From Herminiimonas sp. (lineage in GTDB: Bacteria > Pseudomonadota > Gammaproteobacteria > Burkholderiales > Burkholderiaceae_D): a DNA stretch of 64,000 bases. The position numbers were made by a program, and so were the translations under genes. Numbering within the stretch: position 1 is the stretch's first letter; each line of letters begins with the position of its first letter. The notes below the pieces were generated by a model. It worked only from the letters and a program-made list of their open reading frames with translations. It made no database searches and had not been told where the DNA came from. Of this stretch, positions 46,855-56,741 are shown in pieces. Location: positions 110,516-174,515 of the forward strand of contig JAQGMR010000053.1 of the NCBI GenBank assembly GCA_028292265.1. The letters are read 5' to 3'.

Positions 46855-48167
46855 TGCGTGCTCCTGATTTGCCATACCGTGCCATTGGCAGGAGCGCCAG
46901 GCTGCGGCGCTGCCGGAGCAAGCGAAAGGCGGCGCGCAGCGAGGGCGCTTTTCATCTGGTCGGTCGGGACCGGGCTATCGGGTTTGAGTCGCACGAACAA
47001 ACTGTGATCCTTGTATTCAATGGCGGCAATTGCGGCCGCCGACTTCGCCGCCGCACCGCCCGCCGCCGCGGGTCCGACTTCGTTCCAGGCTTCGCCGAAT
47101 GATGCGAGTAGCGGAGCAAAATCATCGGGCGACGATTGGCCGGCGCCCCGGCGTGCAGCGGCAAGCTTCTGGCGCATCTGCGCAACCGGGTCCATGACGA
47201 CCGGCTCCTTCGGGTAGGCGGTGCGAAATATTTGGGTCAGCGTGGCGCGCAGCGTGTTGGCTTCACTGCGCATGCGCCACCAGTCAAAATTCAAGCCCAC
47301 GATATTAATCAGAAGGACAAGGCCGGCCAGGATCAGCGGCCAGCGGAAAGGCTTCCAGTTGAACTGCGGACCGGAGGATCCGCCGAGTCCTGGAACGAGA
47401 TCAAGCGGGGCGCGCCCCATGGCGGTGAGCCAACGTTGCCAGTTGTCCGCTTCGATCGCTATGCGAGACGCGCCTTCGCTGCCGTTCGCGTGCAGCGTCG
47501 ATATCGCCGACCGGTACGCGGCGACCAGGGGCAACGGCACATGCAACGACACCGGCGCCTGCGGCACGACCGCCAGCACCGACTCCAGCACTGCCGTAGC
47601 AAGGTCACCATCCGGATTGGATATCGGCAAGCCGATGCCGTCGCTTTCCGACAGGCGCAGCGCAAGGTCTGCATCACCCGACCAGTGCAGGACAGCAGCA
47701 CTCACCCCTTGCTCTATCCATGGCAAACACAGCTGCGCCGGCACTGCCTGGACTTGCCTGGCGCCATAAGCCGTCACCATCTTTACCCAACCCTCAAGCC
47801 AGGCGCGCTGCACGACGGCCACGGTGCGACGTGGTTGATTGCCCGGAGCTGCCACCACCACGCACTGCGCCGGGTCGTCTATAAGCTGTTCTTCGACCAG
47901 ATTAGGCAATGCGGCTTTCAGGCGCGCCGCCGACATCGGTGGCACCTGCACTTCAAGCAGGCTCACGTCGCTTGCGGACAAAAGCAACACGACGCGCTGC
48001 ACGTCGGCCATCAAGCTGGAAAGGCCCGACAGCGATTCAACGCCCTCTCGCGTTGGCGCGGCACCCGGCACATTGCCGGTCAGCGCAAAGGCGCATTCCA
48101 AGCCGCTCCAGGTGGACGCGTCCTCCGCGATCGCTCTGGGCGGCAGTCGAATGACAAGTTGACTCAA
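46851..48167 (-). CDS. gspL: Type II secretion system protein GspL
   Basis: A 438-residue protein with an actin-like cytoplasmic domain that holds GspE (LSGLSSLMADVQRVVLLLSASDV; VPPMSAARLKAALPNLVEEQLIDD), one membrane helix (WPLILAGLVLLINIVGLNF) and a periplasmic ferredoxin-like domain (SAAAIAAIEYKDHSLFVRLK). The first codon of the conserved SQLVIRLPP N-terminus is TTG at 48167, with AAGGAAAG upstream. Confidence 0.92.
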   Translation of the reverse strand: MSQLVIRLPPRAIAEDASTWSGLECAFALTGNVPGAAPTREGVESLSGLSSLMADVQRVVLLLSASDVSLLEVQVPPMSAARLKAALPNLVEEQLIDDPAQCVVVAAPGNQPRRTVAVVQRAWLEGWVKMVTAYGARQVQAVPAQLCLPWIEQGVSAAVLHWSGDADLALRLSESDGIGLPISNPDGDLATAVLESVLAVVPQAPVSLHVPLPLVAAYRSAISTLHANGSEGASRIAIEADNWQRWLTAMGRAPLDLVPGLGGSSGPQFNWKPFRWPLILAGLVLLINIVGLNFDWWRMRSEANTLRATLTQIFRTAYPKEPVVMDPVAQMRQKLAAARRGAGQSSPDDFAPLLASFGEAWNEVGPAAAGGAAAKSAAAIAAIEYKDHSLFVRLKPDSPVPTDQMKSALAARRLSLAPAAPQPGAPANGTVWQIRSTQ

Positions 48168-48219
48168 GATCGTTGCTTTCCTTTCCTGTTTCGGCTTCGT
48201 GGTGGCATGCTGAAGCCGG

Positions 48220-49287
48220 CTAGTATTCTCGCACCCAGACCAGCCGGGTGGTGGCGCCGGTCCGCTCTACCAGTGCCTGCACCTGCAGTCCGGCACGGCG
48301 CATCTTGACGTTCCCGTTAACCAGAAAAAAGCTGGTGGCAACTGACAATTCGGATGAAGACGCCGACACCGATTTTCCCGGCAAGCGCTGCGCCAGATCT
48401 GTCAAATCACGGAAAGCGGCAGTCTTCCTGGCGGCGACGAGAACGGCCGCATCACCGGTTGACATCGACGCAATCCTGGCCCCCAACACCTCGGCTGGCG
48501 CCGTGTTAACGTTGACCGGCGTTACCCGTGGCAAAAAAATTACAAACTCGCGCAGCTTGTCCACAGCTTGCGGTGCAAACCCGGGCACCGCGAGCAGGTC
48601 GTCCACCTGGGTTAGCGCCAGTGCGGTTGGCGCGCCGCTGGCAACGGCGCCGGTTACGCCTCCAGTCGTGCCTCCGCTGGTGCTGCCCGCAGTGCTCCCC
48701 CCGGTGCTGCCGCCAGTGCTTCCCGTATTGCTTCCGTTCGTCAACCCGGCCCCCAGGCTACGCTGGCTTGTGGACGCAATCATATCCGCAGTTCCCTTCG
48801 CCAGCGCGGGATCAAGCCGCAAAGCCGTCAACAATCTCTCAAACACCGCAACTTCCGCGGGATTGATGACGCCGTTTGGTGCAAGGTTCGTCAAGTTATA
48901 GCGTGCCTGCGCATCGACGATTCCGCCCGACAAACTGGCATCGGCCGCATCGGCATCGGCCTGGCCTTCTTCGACATACTGGTTGAGCTTGGTGTCGGAA
49001 AGCGGCACCGCCCATGGTTCATCCAGAGTATCAATTGCCGAGTATTTCCCGTCCTCCCGAATGATCAGGCGAGCCCAATCCAGCGCGCCGCGAAGTATCC
49101 ATTCCTTTTGAAGTTGCAGACGCTGATTCTCGATTGAGCGAACCTGGACCTGTTGTTGCCAGAACAGGCTGGCCACAATGGTCACCGCAAGTGTGGTCAG
49201 GAGCAGTGCCGTGATAACGGCCACGCCCTGCTGGCGCCGACCGCGGTAGGCAAACGAGCGCCGCGATGCTAACAAGGCGCCGCTCAT
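48220..49287 (-). CDS. gspK: Type II secretion system minor pseudopilin GspK
   Basis: A 355-residue tip pseudopilin. RRQQGVAVITALLLTTLAVTI is the prepilin cleavage site plus hydrophobic helix; the usual large helical domain follows, with AVPLSDTKLNQYVEEG, DAQARYNLTNL and VNVNTAPAEVLGA. An inserted Gly/Ser/Thr repeat (NGSNTGSTGGSTGGS, about 200-230) is unusual. ATG overlaps the gspJ stop as ATGA. Confidence 0.92.
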   Translation of the reverse strand: MSGALLASRRSFAYRGRRQQGVAVITALLLTTLAVTIVASLFWQQQVQVRSIENQRLQLQKEWILRGALDWARLIIREDGKYSAIDTLDEPWAVPLSDTKLNQYVEEGQADADAADASLSGGIVDAQARYNLTNLAPNGVINPAEVAVFERLLTALRLDPALAKGTADMIASTSQRSLGAGLTNGSNTGSTGGSTGGSTAGSTSGGTTGGVTGAVASGAPTALALTQVDDLLAVPGFAPQAVDKLREFVIFLPRVTPVNVNTAPAEVLGARIASMSTGDAAVLVAARKTAAFRDLTDLAQRLPGKSVSASSSELSVATSFFLVNGNVKMRRAGLQVQALVERTGATTRLVWVREY

Positions 49288-50012
49288 ACCGAACCGAGCA
49301 AGAAGTTTTTCAACATGCCCTGGTCGCTGCCCTGCAATTGCAGAACCACTTCAAGCCCGGTGTAAGCGAGACTGGTTGCGGCCGCCGTAGCCAGTTCAGC
49401 CGGATTCATGATGGCGCCATGGGACATGCTGGGCGGTTGACCAGCGCCCTGCGCGTTGGCCGCCGCCAGCGCTGCGCTCGCCGCGGTTTGCTCAGCGGCG
49501 TTGGTGTCGACCGTGCGCCAGCCCTTGCCGTCGTTTGCGTAGACCCGCATTGAAAATCCATTGACGCCGGACTGCAACTGGACCGCAGGCGTGGCGTCGT
49601 CGTTGGCGGCAGCGCGATTCCACAGGGCGTCGAGTTCAATCAGGTCGCGCGTGGCAACCGACTCGCGACGCGTCAGAGTCCCGTTTGTCAGTCGGTAAGT
49701 CACCACTTCAAGCCGCGTGGGCTGGCCGTCGGCGTAGACCGTCCGGATTAGCCGAAACTGATTCTGGTCGATCGCAATGGCACTGCGCGAAGCCAGCACA
49801 TCGCGCGACACCATGTTGGCGCAATCGCTTTGCATCTGGGCAAAGGCTAGCTGCATTCCGCGTGTCTGGTCCAACTCGGCATTCAGCGCGACACGCGCAC
49901 GCACGATGCCATCAAGGCCACGCCAGCCGAGCACCGCTACGAAGGCCAGCACGCTGATGGCAACCAGCAGTTCAACCAGGGTCAGGCCACGCTGACGCGT
50001 CGCTCGCGGCAT
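49284..50012 (-). CDS. gspJ: Type II secretion system minor pseudopilin GspJ
   Basis: A 242-residue pseudopilin with the type IV prepilin leader MPRATRQRG followed by LTLVELLVAISVLAFVAVLGWRG. WRTVDTNAAEQ and DQGMLKNFLLGS are in the C-terminal part. ATG 50012 gives a normal short leader; an ATG at 50102 overlapping the gspI end would add 30 residues. Confidence 0.9.
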   Translation of the reverse strand: MPRATRQRGLTLVELLVAISVLAFVAVLGWRGLDGIVRARVALNAELDQTRGMQLAFAQMQSDCANMVSRDVLASRSAIAIDQNQFRLIRTVYADGQPTRLEVVTYRLTNGTLTRRESVATRDLIELDALWNRAAANDDATPAVQLQSGVNGFSMRVYANDGKGWRTVDTNAAEQTAASAALAAANAQGAGQPPSMSHGAIMNPAELATAAATSLAYTGLEVVLQLQGSDQGMLKNFLLGSV

Positions 50013-50091
50013 GCTGCCACCGACGCGACGCAAGCAGCGTCCGGTCCTTGTCCGGTCGGCCGGGTTCGCGCCCGACAAGTCGACTCGCGCC

Positions 50092-50520
50092 TCAGGGAGC
50101 ATTCGGCACCACCTGTGCGAGCTTGATTATGCGGCGGTCGGGATTCGACTCTTCTGAAACGCTGACCTCGACCCGGCGAAACGACGGGTTCGGCGTCGCA
50201 AAAACGTTTTCCATACACACCAGGCGCATCTCGCCTTGGGGGCAGGCGAAATTGCGCTGTCCAACCGCGGGCCATTCATGCGCCAGGCGGATTTGCGTCA
50301 GACGATTTTCCGCAGACCAGGTGGCCATCATGGAACCGCGAAGTCCACTACTGTTTTGCGTCAGGCTGCCCACAGCGCGCAGGCTTGCGCCAAGCGCGGT
50401 GCCGACAATCACCAGCGCTACCAGCACTTCGAGCAGCGTAAATCCGCCAGCCCGCCCCAGACGGCGGGTCCAGGAAGGCTTGATCGACGAGGTGCCTGGC
50501 GGTGGATACATCAGTGTCAT
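50092..50520 (-). CDS. gspI: Type II secretion system minor pseudopilin GspI
   Basis: A 142-residue pseudopilin: leader ending RAGG, then FTLLEVLVALVIVGTALGAS, followed by the conserved NRLTQIRLAHEWPAVGQRN and RLVCMENVFATPNPSFRRVEV segments of GspI. The start overlaps the gspH stop as ATGA. Confidence 0.92.
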   Translation of the reverse strand: MTLMYPPPGTSSIKPSWTRRLGRAGGFTLLEVLVALVIVGTALGASLRAVGSLTQNSSGLRGSMMATWSAENRLTQIRLAHEWPAVGQRNFACPQGEMRLVCMENVFATPNPSFRRVEVSVSEESNPDRRIIKLAQVVPNAP

Positions 50521-51053
50521 TGCTCTTCAACGTTGAAATGCCCGATGCCGTCAGCCCGGATCGTTACGATGGCCTGGCCCGTTCCGAGTGTCATGACAAA
50601 CGGCTTGTCCACCGGCTCACGACCGAACACCAGGCGCAGTGCGGAACCTGCGCCAGGTGGTGGTGGACTTAGCGTCATCGAGACTGGCGCGCGAGCGAAA
50701 TCGCGCTCGTGCAGCATGTCATCGCCACTCAGAAGCTGCCAGGTATTCTCCTCGCGAATCAGAAATCGATAACGTTCCGAGTCGGCTTCGAAAGCAATAG
50801 GCCGATTTCGCACGATCGCTTCGTCGCGCGCGAGCTGTAGCAGCAAGGCGATGCGTTGCGCGTCGTTCTGCAATTGCTTGCGTTCGCCCGGCATGGCATT
50901 GAAGGCAACAGTGCCGAGCATGATGCCGGCGATAACCAGCACCACCAGCAGCTCAAGAAGCGTGAAGCCGCCGTTGCGCCGCCAATCCACGCGCGACGCC
51001 ACATCGGACCGGCGGGCTTGCGCCCGAAAGCCGCTTTTGATTAAAGGTCCCAC
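50517..51053 (-). CDS. gspH: Type II secretion system minor pseudopilin GspH
   Basis: A 178-residue pseudopilin with a 28-residue leader ending RRNGG and helix [20 protein letters not shown], then [27 protein letters not shown] and the C-terminal beta domain ([15 protein letters not shown]). The GTG at 51053 overlaps the last 13 nt of gspG. Confidence 0.9.
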   Translation of the reverse strand: MGPLIKSGFRAQARRSDVASRVDWRRNGGFTLLELLVVLVIAGIMLGTVAFNAMPGERKQLQNDAQRIALLLQLARDEAIVRNRPIAFEADSERYRFLIREENTWQLLSGDDMLHERDFARAPVSMTLSPPPPGAGSALRLVFGREPVDKPFVMTLGTGQAIVTIRADGIGHFNVEEQ

Positions 51054-51526
51054 GACCCGATATCGGCATCGTTGCCGGTGCCGCCAGGTTGGCCGTCGGC
51101 GCCAAGGGAGAATATGTCGACTTCACCTTTCACGCCTGGCGAAAGGTATTGGTACGGATTGCCCCACGGATCCTTCGGCAATTTATCGAGATAGCCGCCG
51201 CTTTTCCAGCCATTGGCCGGCGGTCCGCTAGTGGGCTTTTGCACCAGCGCTTGCAAGCCTTGCTCGGTAGTGGGATAGCGCTGGTTGTCAAGCTTGTAAA
51301 GTTTCAGGCCTTGCATCAGCGTTGCAATGTCCTGCCGCGCGGCGACGACGCGAGCATCATCGGTGCGGCCCATCAGCTTTGGCACAACCAGGGCCGCAAG
51401 GATACCCATGATGACCACGACCACCATGATCTCGATAAGCGTGAATCCCCGCGCCACGCGGGAACGCACTGTCTTTCGAGGGTGAGATGGAATAAGGCGG
51501 CTGCCTGAGGCGTCAATGTTTCTCAT
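51041..51526 (-). CDS. gspG: Type II secretion system major pseudopilin GspG
   Basis: A 161-residue major pseudopilin: leader ending RVARG, helix [40 protein letters not shown] and the calcium-binding C-terminal domain with [25 protein letters not shown] and [22 protein letters not shown]. It is the first gene of the gsp cluster. The ATG has no obvious Shine-Dalgarno. No prepilin peptidase gene (gspO/pilD) is in this window. Confidence 0.95.
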   Translation of the reverse strand: MRNIDASGSRLIPSHPRKTVRSRVARGFTLIEIMVVVVIMGILAALVVPKLMGRTDDARVVAARQDIATLMQGLKLYKLDNQRYPTTEQGLQALVQKPTSGPPANGWKSGGYLDKLPKDPWGNPYQYLSPGVKGEVDIFSLGADGQPGGTGNDADIGSWDL

Positions 51527-51847
51527 AATAATGAAGGGAAATAAGAGAGGGTGGAGTATAAGGCCAAGGAAAACGACCCTGTCACTCTACGCTATTGATG
51601 AAAAGCAACCGGAACTGATCCATGCCGCATGACTAGTGAAGCTTGGGACGATACCTGTCATTAAAAGTGCCGACGCGCGTGTTTAGTGCGAATAATCTGC
51701 CTGTTTCCCTGTCTGATTCTCCATGTTGCGCGGCCGCGTTGCAAGCGGCAGTACCTCTGCCTCTGCGCCAGTCGATCGGAGACTTCAGCGATCAGAGGCT
51801 TTCAGTCCCTCGCCCCAACCTGCTAACCACCACAAAGGACGGAGACC
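51527..51847. promoter_or_regulatory. Divergent upstream region of gspG and cupin gene
   Basis: This 321-nt spacer separates the divergent gsp cluster and cupin gene. On the minus strand TATACT (51555-51560) with GTGACA (51580-51585, spacer 19) is a candidate gsp promoter, weakened by the long spacer. I see no other clear element and no gene. Confidence 0.35.
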
Positions 51848-52183
51848 ATGTCATTGCACCATGCCAATTCCGCGGAAGTTATCAACGTCAGACCGCTCGG
51901 GGACCAGATCCGGGATGCCGTTTCGTCCGCCTTGGCCAAAACGAAACACCTGGAACTGATGCGGATCGTATTGCATGCCGACAAAAGCATGCCCGAGCAC
52001 GCAGTGACGGGCGAGGTGACGATACAAGTCATCGAAGGCGCGCTCGAACTGCATGCGCACGGCAAGATACAGCCAATGCAGGCTGGAGATCTCGTCTATC
52101 TCGCGGGCGGCACACCGCACGCACTGCATGCCCTGCAGGATTGTTCCGTACTGATGACCATACTCCTGCACCAGCCGGAATGA
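51848..52183 (+). CDS. Cupin domain-containing protein
   Basis: A 111-residue single-domain cupin: KSMPEHAVTGEVTIQVIEGALEL (motif 1; one metal-binding His plus Glu) and GDLVYLAGGTPHALHALQDC (motif 2 with His). ATG 51848 has GGACGGAG upstream. Metal-dependent binding or catalysis cannot be specified. It converges with gpsA with one base between their stop codons. Confidence 0.88.
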   Translation: MSLHHANSAEVINVRPLGDQIRDAVSSALAKTKHLELMRIVLHADKSMPEHAVTGEVTIQVIEGALELHAHGKIQPMQAGDLVYLAGGTPHALHALQDCSVLMTILLHQPE

Positions 52184-52184
52184 A

Positions 52185-53207
52185 TCAGCTTACCGCTTCG
52201 CTGCGCGGGTCACGCGCGAGCAGGCGGGACACCATGTCGCGCGGTTGATCGCCATCGAACAGCATGCCCGCCACTGCATTCGCAATCGGCATCTCGACGC
52301 CAAGTTTGCCAGAGAGTTTGCGGACCGCCTCTGCACAACGTACGCCCTCGGCAACATGCCCAAGCTCGGCGACGATTTGCGAAAGCGGCTTTCCTTGCGC
52401 GAGGCCCAGCCCTACCCGACGATTGCGTGACAGGTCGCCAGTGCAAGTGAGTATCAGGTCGCCCAAACCGGAAAGTCCGGTAAAGGTGTCGGCGCGGCCG
52501 CCGAGCGCAATGCCGAGGCGCGACATTTCGGCCAGCCCGCGTGTAATCAGCGCAGCCCGCGCATTCATGCCGAGTGCCAGGCCGTCAACCACGCCAGTTG
52601 CAATGGCCAGTATGTTCTTGACTGCACCGCCCACTTCAACCCCGATCACGTCGTCGGTCGAATACACGCGAATCGCACCACCATGCACTGCAACGACGGC
52701 GCGTTCCCGCAGCGAGGAACTGTCTGAAGCTACGGTCAAGGCACAAGGCAGACCGGCGGCGACTTCCTGCGCGAACGAAGGTCCCGACAAGGCGCCACAC
52801 TGCACGCCCATGCCCAGTACGGATTGCATGACTTCCTGCGGGAGCATGCCACTGCTTTCCTCGAAGCCCTTGCAAAGGGAAAGCACGCCTGGAAGCGACT
52901 TGCCCCGCAAGCAGTTAAGCACGGGGCGCAGCCCGGCGACCGGGGTGGCGACAATAACGAGCCCCTGCTCCGGCGAGAGGCTGTTCGCATGAGCGATCGC
53001 CGCGTCGAGACCGACGTTCATACCCGCTTCAAGAAGCAGCGCTCCAGGCAGCTCGCATCCTGGAAGATACACTTCGTTTTCGCGTCGCGCGGCGAGCCCG
53101 GACATAAGCCCTGCGTCTCGCCCCCATAGCAGGACGTCATGGCGTGCAGAGAGCGCAATCGCGAGTGCCGTGCCCCAGGCACCGGCGCCAAGAATTGACA
53201 ACTTCAT
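52185..53207 (-). CDS. gpsA: Glycerol-3-phosphate dehydrogenase [NAD(P)+]
   Basis: Reduces dihydroxyacetone phosphate to sn-glycerol-3-phosphate for phospholipid synthesis. The 340-residue enzyme has the NAD-binding [20 protein letters not shown] with the active Lys, [36 protein letters not shown] and [22 protein letters not shown]. It forms a run with an SH3-like protein, secB, grxC and a rhodanese. Confidence 0.96.
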   Translation of the reverse strand: MKLSILGAGAWGTALAIALSARHDVLLWGRDAGLMSGLAARRENEVYLPGCELPGALLLEAGMNVGLDAAIAHANSLSPEQGLVIVATPVAGLRPVLNCLRGKSLPGVLSLCKGFEESSGMLPQEVMQSVLGMGVQCGALSGPSFAQEVAAGLPCALTVASDSSSLRERAVVAVHGGAIRVYSTDDVIGVEVGGAVKNILAIATGVVDGLALGMNARAALITRGLAEMSRLGIALGGRADTFTGLSGLGDLILTCTGDLSRNRRVGLGLAQGKPLSQIVAELGHVAEGVRCAEAVRKLSGKLGVEMPIANAVAGMLFDGDQPRDMVSRLLARDPRSEAVS

Positions 53208-53228
53208 GCGCCGCAGCCGACCATGGAA

Positions 53229-53684
53229 TCAGTCACCCCAGACGTCGCCAGCCTTGACATACCCAACCTGCCCGTCCTTGTGCTTTACCCTGATCCACCC
53301 CGACGTGATCGGGTCCATGACGTCAAGCAGCACGCCCTTGTCGATGCTGAAGACGACTGCGCTGGCATCGTTCGGCGCACTGCGGATTTTTGCGTTGGGC
53401 GTGTTGCCGACGACGGTACGCTGCGACACCAGCGCCCGCGATTCGACCCAGGTCAAATCGCCGCCGGCATCCCGCACCTTGGTCCATTCGCCATTCACCA
53501 GCACCACTTCCAGCGGCATGCCACGCGGCGCCACGAAAATCTTGCGGCCTCGCTCCGTTGGCGCGTCGTACATGATGGCCGGTGCCGCGCCAATCGACTT
53601 GAACTCCACGGCATGCGCCAAGTTCGACAAGCCCGACAGGCAGCAGGGAAGCAGCAGCATTGCCGCCATGCGAAATAATTTCAT
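53229..53684 (-). CDS. SH3-like (bacterial SH3) periplasmic protein
   Basis: A 151-residue exported protein with a signal peptide (MKLFRMAAMLLLPCCLSGLSNLAHA) and two SH3b-like repeats: FKSIGAAPAIMYDAPTERG...LTWVESRAL and KIRSAPNDASAVVFSIDKG...VGYVKAGDV. ATG 53684 follows AAGGAG. Such domains usually bind cell-wall peptides. It sits between secB and gpsA on the same strand. Confidence 0.85.
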   Translation of the reverse strand: MKLFRMAAMLLLPCCLSGLSNLAHAVEFKSIGAAPAIMYDAPTERGRKIFVAPRGMPLEVVLVNGEWTKVRDAGGDLTWVESRALVSQRTVVGNTPNAKIRSAPNDASAVVFSIDKGVLLDVMDPITSGWIRVKHKDGQVGYVKAGDVWGD

Positions 53685-53781
53685 GTTTCTCCTTACTGCC
53701 GAGTGATGGTTCGCCTGGCCGGGAAGCACAGTTCCGCTTGCATGGACTGCGCCGCGACTCCCGTACTGCCGCTGCAAAAAT

Positions 53782-54297
53782 TTAGTGGCGTGCCGCGGTG
53801 CCGTCCGGCATGACCAAGCCGGATCCCTGTTCTGGCTGCTGCTCTTGCTGTTGCGCCAGCATCGCTTGCTGGCGTTGCTGGTAGAACAGTTCAAAGTTGA
53901 TTTCCGACAGGTGCACGGGAGGGAATCCGGCGCGCGTAATCACGTCTGCGATGTTTGCCCGCAGGTACGGATAAACAATATTGGGACAGCCAATACCCAG
54001 GAGCGGGTCGAGCTGCTCCGGCGGAATGTTGCGCGCCTCAAAAATGCCGGCCTGCTTGCCTTCGACCAGGAAAGCGACCTTGTCCTTGATTTTCGCCGTA
54101 ACAGTGATCGTGACGGTGGACTCGAACACGCCGTCCGCCAGCGACTCAGCGCCGACATCGACCGCGACTTCCATGTTGGGGGCTTCCTGCTCAAGGAAGA
54201 TCGCAGGTGAATTCGGCTGCTCCAGCGACATGTCTTTCAGGTAGACGCGCTGGATCTGGAATATTGGTTGTTGGGACTGCTCGTTTTCATCTGCCAT
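53782..54297 (-). CDS. secB: Protein-export chaperone SecB
   Basis: Tetrameric cytosolic chaperone that keeps preproteins unfolded for SecA. The 171-residue sequence has [46 protein letters not shown] and [26 protein letters not shown]. The C-terminus is extended and Gln-rich. ATG 54297 begins [10 protein letters not shown]. Clustered with grxC, as in many proteobacteria. Confidence 0.96.
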   Translation of the reverse strand: MADENEQSQQPIFQIQRVYLKDMSLEQPNSPAIFLEQEAPNMEVAVDVGAESLADGVFESTVTITVTAKIKDKVAFLVEGKQAGIFEARNIPPEQLDPLLGIGCPNIVYPYLRANIADVITRAGFPPVHLSEINFELFYQQRQQAMLAQQQEQQPEQGSGLVMPDGTAARH

Positions 54298-54480
54298 GGT
54301 GTTTGCTTTCTGTGAAGTGTGCGTGGCGACCGGTGGGCCGCCAGGGAATGTTGAAGCGTGATGTCTGATAGTGATTATAGGCGGCGCGGAAGCAGGATGC
54401 GCACTTGCGCCAAACCGCGGCCAGGTAGGCGCCAGGGAAATCATGCACCGCGGCGGCGACACCGCGCATGCTGAATTGCC

Positions 54481-54744
54481 TCAGGCTGCTTTCAACAACT
54501 CGTCAAGCTTGCCAGCGCGTTCGAGCGCCGACAGTTCGTCGAATCCGCCCACATGGGTGTCGCCGATATAAATTTGAGGGACGGTGCGGCGCCCTGTCTT
54601 TTGCATCATGTCCTGACGCTGCTGCGGTTCCAGATCGACTCGCACCTTGTCGATGCCATCTACTCCCTTGGCTTTCAACAGACGCTCCGCCATGACGCAA
54701 TAGGGGCACACCGCTGTACAGTACATCAGCACCCGTGACTGCAT
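54481..54744 (-). CDS. grxC: Glutaredoxin 3
   Basis: An 87-residue glutaredoxin with the active-site dithiol CPYC in MYCTAVCPYCVMAERLL, and TVPQIYIGDTHVGGFDEL for glutathione binding. ATG 54744 has GGAGG upstream. It reduces disulfides and glutathionylated proteins. Confidence 0.96.
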   Translation of the reverse strand: MQSRVLMYCTAVCPYCVMAERLLKAKGVDGIDKVRVDLEPQQRQDMMQKTGRRTVPQIYIGDTHVGGFDELSALERAGKLDELLKAA

Positions 54745-54757
54745 AGTAAATCCTCCG

Positions 54758-55159
54758 TTACTTTGCCGTGGGCAGGCCCTGCGCCTGCCACGCAGCGATG
54801 CCGCCCGTGAGACTGTAGACATCGCCGAAGCCGGCCTTTTTCAATTGCGCGACCGCGCGCGGTGACTGAACGCCATTTGCGCAGACAACGATCACAGTCC
54901 GGTTCTTGAATTTGTCGAGCTCGCCAGCGCGCTTTGACAATTGGTCAAGCGGTACATTGCGGGCATCAAGCACATGGCCGGCAGCGAATTCGGCAGGCTT
55001 GCGTACATCGAGGATAAGGGTCTTGCCCTGGTTGATGAACTGCGTGGCCTGAAGGAGCGATACCTTGCTTCCCCGTCGCTGAAGGCTGGGCCAGGCCAGC
55101 GCGCCTCCAGAAACCAGCACGAGGACGAGCAGCCACATATTGTCAATGATGAATTTCAC
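54758..55159 (-). CDS. Membrane-anchored rhodanese-like protein
   Basis: A 133-residue protein: N-terminal membrane helix (MWLLVLVLVSGGALAWP) then one rhodanese domain with LILDVRKPAEFAAGHV, the active loop VVVCANGVQSPRAV (catalytic Cys) and DVYSLTGGIAAWQ. GTG 55159 has GGAAGC just upstream; longer frames continue into the gpmA region but are not credible. It precedes grxC-secB on the same strand and is divergent from gpmA. Confidence 0.9.
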   Translation of the reverse strand: MKFIIDNMWLLVLVLVSGGALAWPSLQRRGSKVSLLQATQFINQGKTLILDVRKPAEFAAGHVLDARNVPLDQLSKRAGELDKFKNRTVIVVCANGVQSPRAVAQLKKAGFGDVYSLTGGIAAWQAQGLPTAK

Positions 55160-55321
55160 AAGCTTCCGATACGATGAATGGTTCGAGCCAACGACCGCAT
55201 TATAAAATAGATCGCAATCCGAAATTGTTTTACGCGCGCCGGCGCGGCCTGGACCACCACACTTTCGTGTGATGGCCGACGCTAGCCGGCAAAGAACCTG
55301 ACCACACTCTCGACACCTCCC

Positions 55322-56068
55322 ATGTACAAGATCGTTTTTATGCGTCACGGCGAGTCCACCTGGAACCTGGACAATCGCTTCACCGGCTGGACCGACGTTG
55401 ACCTCACTGAAAAGGGGATTGCCGAGGCACGCGAAGCCGGCAAGCTTTTGATTGCGGCCGGCCTCTCGTTCGACCTCGCCTACACATCGGTGCTGAAGCG
55501 AGCCATCCGCACGCTTTGGGTGACACTCGACGAAATGGACTTGATGTGGCTGCCGGTCGTGAACAGCTGGCGCTTGAACGAACGTCACTACGGCGCGTTG
55601 CAGGGATTGAACAAGGCCGAGACCGCCGCACGTTACGGTGACAAGCAGGTGCTGGTTTGGCGCCGCAGCTATGACACGCCGCCTCCGCCGCTGGAAGCAG
55701 ACGATCCACGTGTCTCGTTCAACGATCCCCGCTACGCATCGCTTGAGTCCGGTGAAATTCCGCTTACCGAATGTTTGAAGGACACGGTTGCGCGCGTGAT
55801 GCCGGTCTGGAATGAGTCAATTGCACCGGCGATCCGCGCCGGGAAGCGCATCCTGATTTCGGCGCACGGTAACAGCCTGCGCGCGCTGATCAAATCGCTC
55901 GACGGAATCAGTGACGAGGACATCGTTGGCCTGAACGTGCCCAACGGGCAGCCGCTGGTCTATGAACTCGATGCCGATCTCAAGCCGATCCGCAGCTACT
56001 ACCTCGGCGATGCAGCGTCGATCGAAGCCGCCATGAAGGCTGTCGCAAGCGGGGGCAAGGCGCAATAG
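55322..56068 (+). CDS. gpmA: 2,3-bisphosphoglycerate-dependent phosphoglycerate mutase
   Basis: Interconverts 3- and 2-phosphoglycerate. The 248-residue enzyme has the RHGE signature [20 protein letters not shown] (catalytic His9), [17 protein letters not shown] and the second catalytic His in [14 protein letters not shown] candidate TATAAA lies at 55201-55206 upstream. Confidence 0.96.
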   Translation: MYKIVFMRHGESTWNLDNRFTGWTDVDLTEKGIAEAREAGKLLIAAGLSFDLAYTSVLKRAIRTLWVTLDEMDLMWLPVVNSWRLNERHYGALQGLNKAETAARYGDKQVLVWRRSYDTPPPPLEADDPRVSFNDPRYASLESGEIPLTECLKDTVARVMPVWNESIAPAIRAGKRILISAHGNSLRALIKSLDGISDEDIVGLNVPNGQPLVYELDADLKPIRSYYLGDAASIEAAMKAVASGGKAQ

Positions 56069-56141
56069 GGTTCGATCAGGTTTCCCGGCTTGAGAATGGT
56101 GGTGATGTCCGCCGAAGCCGGGTTACCTCAGACTGTCCTTG

Positions 56142-56741
56142 TCAATGCTTGCTGTCGCCACGGGGGAGCAAGCGGTCCGTGGCAGCAATTGCCAAAGCCG
56201 ACATCAAAAATACCACGTGGATTCCTGTCTGGGCCAACAGGGTTTTCTCGTCGTAGGCAGCAGCGTTGATGAACGTTTTCAGCAAGTGAATCGAGGAGAT
56301 GCCGATGATGGCGGTGGCGAGTTTGACCTTGAGCACCGAGGCGTTCACATGTGATAGCCACTCGGGCTGGTCGGGATGGCTCTCCAGGTTCATGCGAGAG
56401 ACGAAGGTTTCGTACCCGCCCACGATGACCATGATAAGCAGATTGGAAATCATCACGACGTCAATCAAGCCGAGCACCACCAGCATGATCGTGGTCTCGT
56501 TCAACTTGGTCAACCTGACCGCGCCCGGAATGGCGACAGCATCGAGCACATGATGCAGGGCGGCCTGGTTACCCAGGGCCGCGCCGATCAGGTCGGACAG
56601 CTCAACCCAGAAATGAAAGACGTAGACGCACTGCGCCAGGATCAACCCAAGGTACAGCGGCAGCTGTAGCCACCGGGACATGAAAATGAAATTGGGCAGC
56701 GGGCGAATCGGGCGTGTCGGATCGGGGTCTTGAGGATTCAT
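56142..56741 (-). CDS. UPF0114 / TIGR00645 family membrane protein
   Basis: A 199-residue inner-membrane protein of the YqhA-like group with three to four helices: [69 protein letters not shown] and [16 protein letters not shown]. The central [17 protein letters not shown] is the family signature. Function unknown. Confidence 0.9.
   Translation of the reverse strand: MNPQDPDPTRPIRPLPNFIFMSRWLQLPLYLGLILAQCVYVFHFWVELSDLIGAALGNQAALHHVLDAVAIPGAVRLTKLNETTIMLVVLGLIDVVMISNLLIMVIVGGYETFVSRMNLESHPDQPEWLSHVNASVLKVKLATAIIGISSIHLLKTFINAAAYDEKTLLAQTGIHVVFLMSALAIAATDRLLPRGDSKH

Noticed and set aside
47136..48308. 390-codon open frame on the plus strand
   Set aside because: Antisense to gspL; His/Arg-rich shadow composition.
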